In this document: positions 18,929 to 27,006 of the stretch, piece after piece
How the letters are laid out: each line of letters starts with the position of its first letter
Numbering within the stretch: position 1 is the first letter of the stretch
From: an uncultured Clostridia bacterium
Lineage (GTDB): Bacteria > Bacillota > Clostridia > Oscillospirales > CAG-272
NCBI GenBank assembly: GCA_947627475.1
Contig: CANQWE010000019.1
Span: forward strand, 1 to 32,110
Direction of reading: 5' to 3'
DNA length: 32,110 nt
Position numbers and translations under genes: made by a program
The notes under the pieces: generated by a model
The model's input: only the letters and a program-made list of their open reading frames with translations
What the model was told of the DNA's origin: nothing
Database searches by the model: none

Positions 18929-18970
18929 AAAAATACCCTGCAAGCCCTGGGGGCTTGCAGGGTATTTTTC
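18929..18970. terminator. Bidirectional terminator between convergent genes
   Basis: AAAAATACCCTGCAAGCC-CTGG-GGCTTGCAGGGTATTTTT. Confidence 0.92.
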
Positions 18971-19668
18971 TATGGTAATTCCTTTAAAATCTGACTAAAG
19001 TCTACATCTCCAAGCGCAATTAAATTTTGAATAATAGAAGAAAGCTCGTTCTTGATGGTTTCACCGTCCTCTTTTGCCCCAGCGTGTTCAACATATACCG
19101 TACTTTCTCCGAGCCGAAAGGCAGCATAATAAATGGCATTTTTGTTATTCGTGAAATACCCTGCATGAACCAAAACGCCATCCACCTCGGAAATATTTTC
19201 TTCTCCCTCGATTACAGTATCGCGGATCATTCCATTCGATGCAGAAACAATCAGGCGGATATCGTCCACTTTCCCTTCCAGTCCGATCATACTTCCATCT
19301 TCCGCGTTAAAGATAGCATGCGCTGCAACCGGCATTTCATGAAACAGCATCTCGCACTCGCCCTCTGTCAAATCACGCGTTTCAATTGGAACAGCAATAT
19401 CCAAATTCCCCATTCCAGCATCCGACTGGATAAAGTAAATTTTATCTCCATTGTCCAGTGTGGCGATTTGTTCTTTGCTACTAAATAAGCTTCCTTGAAA
19501 AACGCCGATCCCGAGAACCGTGGCAAGGACGAGGCAAGCGGCGACCGCCCCCCATTTCATCCATCCAGTACGGTGGACCACCTTTGTTTCTCCAGTATAG
19601 ACGGCGGCTTCATTCACATATTTCTCGCTGATATTTCCAATGGCCTGGGAAATATACTTCCTTTTCAT
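18970..19668 (-). CDS. Anti-sigma-factor-like membrane protein
   Basis: Short cytosolic N-terminus, one TM helix (WGAVAACLVLATVLGIGVF), extracellular domain; start overlaps the ECF sigma stop by 4 bp (19665-19668). Confidence 0.7.
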   Translation of the reverse strand: MKRKYISQAIGNISEKYVNEAAVYTGETKVVHRTGWMKWGAVAACLVLATVLGIGVFQGSLFSSKEQIATLDNGDKIYFIQSDAGMGNLDIAVPIETRDLTEGECEMLFHEMPVAAHAIFNAEDGSMIGLEGKVDDIRLIVSASNGMIRDTVIEGEENISEVDGVLVHAGYFTNNKNAIYYAAFRLGESTVYVEHAGAKEDGETIKNELSSIIQNLIALGDVDFSQILKELP

Positions 19669-20234
19669 ATAGACACTCCTTTCTCAATCAGGTACTTTTT
19701 CAATTTTGCCCGTATTCGGGCAAGCCGAACGGATACAGCATGGTTGCTGATTTGAAAAAGATGCGCGATATCTGTAATAGAATCCGAATACCAGTAGCGG
19801 CGAACAAACAGAATGCGACGTTTCTTATCAAGGGTTTCCAGAAACGCGTCTATCATGCGGGCTGTTTCAACAGCTTGAAACGTATCTTCCACAGCGTTTG
19901 ATGCGGGAAAACAATTTTCCAGTTCATCCAAAGCTACATCATACATGCTATTTCTTTTTGCGGCGGTATTCGTATGATACTTTTTGATTGCCAGGTTACG
20001 AACAATGCGGCACAAATAACTCGGCAACGGATCGGGCTTTTGAGGCGGTACCGTATTCCATACTCCCAGATATGCATCGTTTACACATTCTTCGGTATCC
20101 CGTCTGTCGTTTAGTATATTACCGGCAACCTTTGTACATATTGCGCCATACTTTTGCGATAGTTCAATGATCGCCTGTTCTGAGCGCGCATAGAACAGTT
20201 CAATGATTTTACTATCGTTCAATCTGCTCACCAT
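19665..20234 (-). CDS. ECF-type RNA polymerase sigma factor
   Basis: DTEECVNDAYLGVWNTVPPQKPDPLPSYLCRIVRNLAIKKYH (region 2) and LDKKRRILFVRRYWYSDSITDIAHLFQISNHAVSVRLARIRAKLKKYL (region 4). Confidence 0.93.
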   Translation of the reverse strand: MVSRLNDSKIIELFYARSEQAIIELSQKYGAICTKVAGNILNDRRDTEECVNDAYLGVWNTVPPQKPDPLPSYLCRIVRNLAIKKYHTNTAAKRNSMYDVALDELENCFPASNAVEDTFQAVETARMIDAFLETLDKKRRILFVRRYWYSDSITDIAHLFQISNHAVSVRLARIRAKLKKYLIEKGVSI

Positions 20235-20388
20235 CCTTTCTGCCTCACCCTCACCTATATACTACGGATTCATCCGGTATTCTCTCATCTGATGATAAAA
20301 TGATAGCAAAAAAAGATAATTTTTTCTACCATCCGATAACAGCAAATACATTAGATTCGAATTTCAGGGAAAAACAGGCGGTCAAATG

Positions 20389-20426
20389 CAGAAAGGGATG
20401 CTATCAAAAGATAACATCCCTTTCTG
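20389..20426. repeat. Long inverted repeat without U-tract
   Basis: CAGAAAGGGATG-c-TATC-AAAA-GATA-a-CATCCCTTTCTG: 12 bp, one mismatch, 4 bp, AAAA loop. Confidence 0.85.
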
Positions 20427-20512
20427 GCATTCACTTGTAACCTGTTACCCCCTGTCCGAAAACAGGGGCAATAGAATTGTTTGAATACGCTGCGTTCATC
20501 GGTACAGCTGTT

Positions 20513-21073
20513 TTATTGGATCGGATCGCCATTGTTATCAAATAAGGGAAGAGGAGCAAGATACTGAATATCCTGCCGGCCCTGAGCATCCCCCTCCGCT
20601 AAAATGCACATGCGTCCCGCTACCTGAGCGCCGGCGGCAGTCACCAGCTTCTCTAGCGCGCCAAGGGATTCTCCGGTGGAAATTACATCGTCCACCAATA
20701 AAACCCGCTTTCCCTGCATCAGCGCAGCATCCGCTGCGTCCAGGTAAAGCTTTTGCTCCCCTTGGGTAGTGATAGAACGGACCGTTACTTCAAATACATC
20801 TTTCATATACAGCTTCGGCCTCTTGCGGGCCACAAAATATTTCTGATTGCCTGCAAGACGCGCCATTTCATGAACCAAAGGGATTCCCTTGGATTCTGCC
20901 GTAATCATGTAATCATACGCCGGCGCAATTTCCAGCAGGGCCTGTGCACAGGCGCTGGTCAGTTCCGGATCCCCGAAAATTACAAACGCTCCGATGTAAA
21001 GTGTTTCATTTAAAGGGCACAGGGGCAGCCGGCGGCGCAGCCCTGCCACCTGTAGTTCATACTCGTTTTTCAT
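20513..21073 (-). CDS. Phosphoribosyltransferase, adenine/xanthine PRTase-like
   Basis: DYMITAESKGIPLVHEMARLAGNQKYFVARKRPKLYM and PRPP motif KRVLLVDDVISTGESLGALEKL. Confidence 0.85.
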   Translation of the reverse strand: MKNEYELQVAGLRRRLPLCPLNETLYIGAFVIFGDPELTSACAQALLEIAPAYDYMITAESKGIPLVHEMARLAGNQKYFVARKRPKLYMKDVFEVTVRSITTQGEQKLYLDAADAALMQGKRVLLVDDVISTGESLGALEKLVTAAGAQVAGRMCILAEGDAQGRQDIQYLAPLPLFDNNGDPIQ

Positions 21074-21082
21074 AACACACCT

Positions 21083-23497
21083 TTACGCCCGCAGCACAAT
21101 GCCATATTCCTCGTGGAGCCGCTTCATAATCTTTTCTGCGGTAGCGTCTGCTTCTTCGTCTGTCAGGGTGCGATCCTGCGCCCGCAGCATCACCGCAAAG
21201 GATACGCTCTTTTTGCCTTCGCCCACCTGAGGGCCGCGATACACGTCAAACAGGGACACATCCGCCACCGTTTTGCCACCGGCACGCAGCATAAGCTCCC
21301 GTATAGCCCCGGCTTCCAGATCCTCACTGCACACAAAGGAGAAGTCTCGCTCCAACGCCGGATACTTCGGCAGAGGCGTATATTCAAATTTTGTTTTGCG
21401 CACCTGGAACAAAAGGTCAAAGTCCAGCTCCGCTCCATAAACCGCTACGCCAAATCCATAGGTTTCACAAACGGTCGGGTGTACCTCACCAAACACACCA
21501 AGGACGGTTTCTCCCACCATTACGGCAGCGCAGCGGCCGGGATGGAACGCCCTGTTGTCCTGCACGCTGATATACTGGGCATCTGCAATTCCGGCAGATG
21601 CCAAAATTGCTTCCACATATCCTTTCATCCGATAAAAACCAGCTGTGCTGTCCATATTGTTTTCATAAAAGCCCAGCACCAGACTTTTGGGTTCCTGGGG
21701 CAGCTGCTCTCCCTCCACAGGCAGATACAGGGAAGCCATCTCATACAAATGTACGCCCTGATTTTTCTGGCTGTAGTTGTAGGCCAACGCCTCCAGCATA
21801 GATGGAAGCGCAGTGGTACGCATAACGGAGGTATCCTCCCCCAGGGGGTTTTTGATGACCACGCTCTTTCTTCTGGGGTCATCTTCCGCCATACGGATTT
21901 TGTCATAATACCGGGGACTGATGAAGGAGAAGGTGTGGATCTCATCCATGCCCATATCACAGAGCGCGTCACTGATGCGCACTTCAAATTGCTGCTTCTT
22001 ATTTCGGCCGCCCTGGGTCATGGGACCCTTGAATTCTGTAGAGGGAATTTTATTGTACCCGTAAATGCGGACCACTTCTTCCGCCAGGTCTTCCATACAC
22101 TCCACATCCGTGCGCCAGGAGGGCACTTCTACCATTCCATCCCGGCAGACGAAGCCCAGCTGCTCCAGCACCTGCTCCATATACGCCCGGTCCAGCTGTA
22201 CGCCCAAAAACCGGTTGATTCGCTCTGCCTCCAGAGGGATTACTGTCTGCTGCTTCTTGCCCGGATATACGTCAATGATCCCGTCTACCACCTCTCCGGC
22301 GCCCAACTGCTGGATCAGTTCCAGCGCACGCAGCAGTGCGGGCATGGTGTTTTCCGGGTCCATTCCCTTTTCAAACCGGGCGGAGCTTTCTGTGCGCATT
22401 CCCAGCTTTCTTGACGTGATCCGCACATTAGAGCCTTTAAAGCATGCGCTTTCAAACACCACTACTTTGGTACCATCTGTGATTTCGCTGTTTTCGCCGC
22501 CCATAACGCCTGCCAGGGCCACCGCTTTTTTCTCGTCGGAGATCACCAGCATAGATTCATCCAATACATGCTCCTTGCTGTCCAGAGACGTGTACGCCTC
22601 TCCGGCAGCAGCACGGCGGACGATAATATGACTGCCGTCCAGGCAGGCATAGTCAAAGGCATGCATAGGCTGGCCATACTCCAGCATTACGTAGTTGGTA
22701 ATATCTACAATATTATTGATCGGACGCACCCCTGCCGCATGCAGCCGCATCCGCAGCCACAAGGGAGAAGGAGCAATTTTTACATTTTTCACAGCCGCAG
22801 CGCTGTACCGGTAGCACAGCTCGTCGCAGTCGATGTCCACCCGCAGATAGTTTTCTACGCGGTCTCCATCGCCCTGCGGGCGCACCTGCGGCGCAGGAAT
22901 ATGCAGCGGACGCTGGAATGTAACAGCACTTTCTCTGGCCAGACCGATGACAGAAAGACAGTCCGGTCGGTTGGGTGTGATTTCAAATTCCACCACATGG
23001 CCGTCCATAGTAAGCAGTTTTTTCATATCGGTGCCTGGCAATGCGTCCCCAAGGCCCACGTCGCCAAGAATCAAAATTCCGTCTTCTGCCGCGCCGGGCA
23101 TTTCATGGAGGGTAAGGCCCATTTCCTCAAAGGAGCACAGCATTCCCTCACTCACTTCTCCACGCAGCTTTCCTTTTTTGATTTTCACCTGCCCCGGCAG
23201 CTGCGCGCCGTCCAAGGCAACAGGCACCAAGGCGCCTTCCAATACGTTTTTTGCTCCGGTCACGATTTGCAGCGGGTGTTCCCCGCCGACATCCACCGAG
23301 CAAATCACCAGCTTGTCCGCATTGGGATGAGGCGTGATGGAAAGAATCCTTCCCACGACAACACCGCTAAAGGCGCTGCCTTCAGCGGTATATCCTTCCA
23401 CCTTACTGCCCGTATCGGTCATTTGGTCGCAATAGTCGCCGATCTCTATATCGCCCACGTCTGTGAAATCCGCAAGCCACTTCATTGGTAAATTCAT
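21083..23497 (-). CDS. pheT: Phenylalanyl-tRNA synthetase beta subunit
   Basis: MNLPMKWLADFTDVGDIEIGDYCDQMTDTGSKVEGY...VVVGRILSITPHPNADKLVICSVDVGG...; tRNA-binding, B5 and FDX-ACB regions. Start trimmed to 23497. Confidence 0.97.
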   Translation of the reverse strand: MNLPMKWLADFTDVGDIEIGDYCDQMTDTGSKVEGYTAEGSAFSGVVVGRILSITPHPNADKLVICSVDVGGEHPLQIVTGAKNVLEGALVPVALDGAQLPGQVKIKKGKLRGEVSEGMLCSFEEMGLTLHEMPGAAEDGILILGDVGLGDALPGTDMKKLLTMDGHVVEFEITPNRPDCLSVIGLARESAVTFQRPLHIPAPQVRPQGDGDRVENYLRVDIDCDELCYRYSAAAVKNVKIAPSPLWLRMRLHAAGVRPINNIVDITNYVMLEYGQPMHAFDYACLDGSHIIVRRAAAGEAYTSLDSKEHVLDESMLVISDEKKAVALAGVMGGENSEITDGTKVVVFESACFKGSNVRITSRKLGMRTESSARFEKGMDPENTMPALLRALELIQQLGAGEVVDGIIDVYPGKKQQTVIPLEAERINRFLGVQLDRAYMEQVLEQLGFVCRDGMVEVPSWRTDVECMEDLAEEVVRIYGYNKIPSTEFKGPMTQGGRNKKQQFEVRISDALCDMGMDEIHTFSFISPRYYDKIRMAEDDPRRKSVVIKNPLGEDTSVMRTTALPSMLEALAYNYSQKNQGVHLYEMASLYLPVEGEQLPQEPKSLVLGFYENNMDSTAGFYRMKGYVEAILASAGIADAQYISVQDNRAFHPGRCAAVMVGETVLGVFGEVHPTVCETYGFGVAVYGAELDFDLLFQVRKTKFEYTPLPKYPALERDFSFVCSEDLEAGAIRELMLRAGGKTVADVSLFDVYRGPQVGEGKKSVSFAVMLRAQDRTLTDEEADATAEKIMKRLHEEYGIVLRA

Positions 23498-23660
23498 AAT
23501 AATCTCCGTTCTGCCGCAGGGCGGCGGTGAAAATAGTAAAAATTTCGACTGGATTTTCAAGGAAAAAACGGGACTGTCCGTTTTCGGGAGGATTTGCGCG
23601 TGAAATCACGAAATGGAAAGCTTAACTTCCATGAAATTTCATGCGGGTCTCCCTTCCCCA

Positions 23661-24674
23661 TCAAAACTGCGCCAGAAACCGCACGTCGTTTTCATATAAA
23701 TACCGTAGATCGTCTACGTGATGCTTGAGCATAAAAATTCGTTCCACGCCCATGCCAAACGCAAATCCGCTGTATTTTTTTGGATCAATATTGCAGCCGC
23801 GCAACACATTGGGATGCACCATGCCGGCGCCCAAAATCTCGATCCAGCCTTCGCCCTTGCACAGGCGGCAGCCTTTACCGCCGCACTGGAAGCAGGATAC
23901 ATCTACTTCTGCAGAGGGCTCTGTAAAGGGAAAATGATGAGGACGGAACCGCACTTTTGTATCTGCACCGAACATCAGCTGGGCAAATTTTTCCAGCGTT
24001 CCCTTCAGATCTCCCATCGTGATGCCTTCATCCACTACAAGCCCCTCCAACTGATGGAACAGGGGGGAGTGGGTGGCGTCCATTGTATCAGAACGGTACA
24101 CACGGCCGGGAGAAATGATCCGGATGGGCGGGCGCATATGCTCCATGGTGCGAACCTGCACAGGAGAAGTCTGCGAACGCAGCAGCACGTTGTCCGTAAT
24201 ATAAAAGGTATCCTGGGTATCTCTGGCAGGATGGTCCGCCGGGGTGTTCAACGCCTGGAAGTTGTAGTAGTCTGTTTCTACTTCCGGTCCCTCTGCAATG
24301 GAAAATCCCATGCCGCTGAAAATATCCTCCAATTCTCTGCGCATTTTCGTAAGTGGATGCAGATGTCCCACATACATTTTTTCCCCGGGCACCGTAACAT
24401 CCAGTTTTTCCTTTTGCAGCCGCGCTTCCATAGCAGCAGCCTTCAGCTCTGCCGCGCGCTTTGTAAGCTGCCCTTCAATCTGTGCCCGCACTTCGTTGGC
24501 GATCTGCCCCATAATGGGCCGCTCTTCGGGAGAAAGCTTTCCCATCCCGCGAAGCACCGTGGTCAGTTCTCCTTTTTTTCCCAAATACCGGATCCGCAAT
24601 CCTTCAATATCCGCATCCGGCGCAGCAAGAGCCGCCAGGGCTTCTTCCTTGATTTTTTGCAGTGTTTCTTTCAT
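23661..24674 (-). CDS. pheS: Phenylalanyl-tRNA synthetase alpha subunit
   Basis: [54 protein letters not shown]...[36 protein letters not shown]...[16 protein letters not shown]. Confidence 0.98.
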   Translation of the reverse strand: MKETLQKIKEEALAALAAPDADIEGLRIRYLGKKGELTTVLRGMGKLSPEERPIMGQIANEVRAQIEGQLTKRAAELKAAAMEARLQKEKLDVTVPGEKMYVGHLHPLTKMRRELEDIFSGMGFSIAEGPEVETDYYNFQALNTPADHPARDTQDTFYITDNVLLRSQTSPVQVRTMEHMRPPIRIISPGRVYRSDTMDATHSPLFHQLEGLVVDEGITMGDLKGTLEKFAQLMFGADTKVRFRPHHFPFTEPSAEVDVSCFQCGGKGCRLCKGEGWIEILGAGMVHPNVLRGCNIDPKKYSGFAFGMGVERIFMLKHHVDDLRYLYENDVRFLAQF

Positions 24675-24703
24675 ACGATTTATCCCTCTCTATATTGTTT
24701 CAT

Positions 24704-24955
24704 AAAAAAATCCGTCCCGATTTTCTAAATCGGGACGGAAGAATCCGCGGTACCACCCAAATTCCGCAGAAATGCGGCACTTGTCTCGCTGTAAGGGGCG
24801 CCCCCCGGCAGACTAATGGCAATTCACCTGCCGCGCTCCGAAGGGAAAGGCATCCTGCGCCGGGCGGTGTGCTTGCAGCCGGCGACACACCTCTCTGAAA
24901 ACCCGTTTGCCCGCATTTGCCGGCTTCATCATTGCGTTTTATCTTCTAAAAGGTA
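24704..24955 (-). promoter_or_regulatory. T-box leader of pheST
   Basis: Minus strand contains T-box GGGTGGTACCGCGG (24745-24758), then terminator CCGTCCCGATTT-AGAA-AATCGGGACGG + T7 (24704-24738), with a stem I-like AGAGAG region upstream; adjacent to pheS. Confidence 0.93.
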
Positions 24956-24983
24956 TTGTAGCACAAACAGATAAAAATTGCAA
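24955..24983 (-). promoter_or_regulatory. Promoter of the pheST T-box transcript
   Basis: Minus strand TTGCAA (24978-24983) N17 TACAAT (24955-24960). Confidence 0.75.
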
Positions 24984-25084
24984 GATATTTTTTATCCCTA
25001 TCATTTTTCCGGTGTACGCGGATGACGCAGGCGTTTTTACCTATACCTCTGTTAATAGGTGGACTTTTACAAGATTACATAAAT

Positions 25085-25220
25085 GCATTTCTCTGGGTTC
25101 TCCGCTCTCCTCGTTTCCTCAGAGAAACGCCATAGCGGGAACCATTTGAGGATATATAAGCCTCCCAAGGTCCATGTTTCAACAAGTGAAACACCGGTGT
25201 GGTACTCAGCAAAAGCTGGG
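25085..25220 (+). other. Candidate structured RNA element with competing helices, no class assigned
   Basis: TTTCTCTG (25088-25095)/CAGAGAAA (25120-25127); adjacent GGTTCtCCGC (25096-25105)/GCGGGAACC (25135-25143); GTTTC-aacaagt-GAAAC (25176-25192); CAGC-AAA-AGCTG near 25207. Confidence 0.35.
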
Positions 25221-25477
25221 GACGGGATAGGTAATTTTCTCTGTATTGCTTTCTTCGTTATATGTTAATATGTTAGTGCCAAATAAAAATCCCCAATTTC
25301 TCTTTATTTTTCATATATCCCATGGATTTTACTTTCTATTTGCGGCAATCTTTAATAAAGTATGAATTCTATGAAAAGGTGCTTTTCGTAAAGATGCAAA
25401 GTATTTTTCACTCCACTCAGATATAATCGGGATTCCCCGTCTATATTATACAGAAATTTTATAAAGGAGCAAAAATT

Positions 25478-26897
25478 ATGACAAGCAGAAAAAATACCAA
25501 AAGAGCCTTGCTGGTGAGCTGTCTGTGCTGCTGTGCACAGCAATACTGATCGGTATAACCTTTGCGTGGTTTACCGATTCTGTTACTTCCGGGCAGAACA
25601 AGATTGTAGTCGGTAATCTGGATGTGGAACTGGAGTACAAAAACAGCACCGGTACATATCAAACGGTAACAAATACGACGTCCTTGTTTGACGATGCTGC
25701 CCTTTGGGAACCTGGCCATACAGACAAACTGTCTGACTATCTGGTATTAGGTCAAGCAGCAGGAAACTCAGAGACTACATATGCAACCCGCGAAGAAGTA
25801 TGGGCCGCAGCTGGCAGCCAGAGAGGGCTAACAGCTTATTCTGACCTGCAGACACTGGTATGTCAGGAAGAAAAGTATGTGGCGTTGGTAGTTTATATGC
25901 CTACAGATGTAGATAACGAAGCGAACTACCGGGGCGATGCGATTCCAACAATCGATTTGGGTATCAGCCTGGTAGCTACGCAGGCAAAACAAGGGTCTGA
26001 CAGCTTTGGCAGCACTTATGATGCTCAGGCTGCTACAGATGAAAATATGTGGCTGATTGAGCTGGAGGCACAGGGCTGGAGCCTGGTAAATTCTGCAGGC
26101 GATATCGTTGGAGATGGAAAATATGTTCTCACAGAAGATATTGCTAATACGGTTGCACTGACTGCTGCGGACAACGCCGTTTTGGACTTAAACGGTAAAA
26201 CGATGCATCAGCTCACGGTAAACGGCAACGTAACGCTAATCGATAGCAGCGACGAAAAATCCGGTGCGATTACTGCGAACCATATCATAGTTGGTAAGGG
26301 CAGTACCTTGACGATTGAAGCAGGTACATATAAGGGAAATAACCCCACTGAAACTGCAAAGGTTATTGTAAATGGTGGAACGATCACCGGACAAAGCTAT
26401 GGGAATAAGGCTGCATGGACGATCAATGGCGGACATTTTTCCTCTACGGGAATTTTGTTTAGTGTAACCCAGGGGGAAACCATTACGATCAATGACGGTA
26501 CGTTTGATGGAATGGTCAATTTTGGAAGCAAGGCATACCCGGCTACAGTAATCATCAACGGCGGAACATTCAACAGCGATGTATCTGCCACGTGTGAAAC
26601 CTGGAACATTCACAATGGTATTTTCAACGGTCCTGTTTATGCCTCCGTGTCCACCGGATATGTATACGCCACTTGCAGTATTGCCGGAGGAACCTTTAAT
26701 CATATCGGAATAAGTGCGGTCACGGGAACAGTCACTATATGTTCTACGGAAACGCATCTACTCCCAGCAACTACTATGGTGGGTATACAATTATTGGCGG
26801 CAGCTTTAAAACAGGTCCTACAAGCTATATGAACAGCGCTTCCAGCAGCGTGCAACAGGATGCTGTAACAAACTATTTTGTAGCTTCTGAAAACTAA
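25478..26897 (+). pseudogene. SipW-dependent-type signal peptide (TasA/camelysin-like) surface protein with beta-helix repeats, disrupted by two frame changes
   Basis: ATG 25478 behind AAAGGAG gives MTSRKNTKRALL then stops at 25547-25549; the next frame continues GELSVLLCTAILIGITFAWFTDSVTSGQNKIVVGNLDVELEY to the repeats; the C-terminal YMFYGNASTPSNYYGGYTIIGGSFKTGPTSYMNSASSSVQQDAVTNYFVASEN-stop (26895-26897) is in a third frame. Confidence 0.75.
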
Positions 26898-26911
26898 AAC
26901 TCTTGTTAAAT

Positions 26912-26946
26912 AAACAGAGTCGACTGCTAGTCGACTCTGTTTTTTG
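26912..26946 (+). terminator. Rho-independent terminator
   Basis: AAACAGAGTCGACT-gct-AGTCGACTCTGTTTTTT. Confidence 0.92.
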
Positions 26947-27006
26947 CTTTAATTAAAAAATGTTTTACAGTACGTATTGTCGCAGTAAAGCATCCATCAC
27001 AGTATT

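Noticed and set aside
21113-22414. 433-aa plus-strand ORF (and 22568-23491, 23718-24728)
   Set aside because: Antisense to pheT and pheS, whose motifs are unambiguous; no RBS or domain support.
25085-25220. c-di-GMP (GEMM) or c-di-AMP (ydaO) riboswitch before the surface protein gene
   Set aside because: CAGCAAAAGCTGGGGACGGG has only superficial similarity; core motifs of those classes were not found. Left as an unassigned element.
26236-26757. 173-aa minus-strand ORF inside the SipW-type gene
   Set aside because: Antisense to clear beta-helix repeats; no RBS or family signal.
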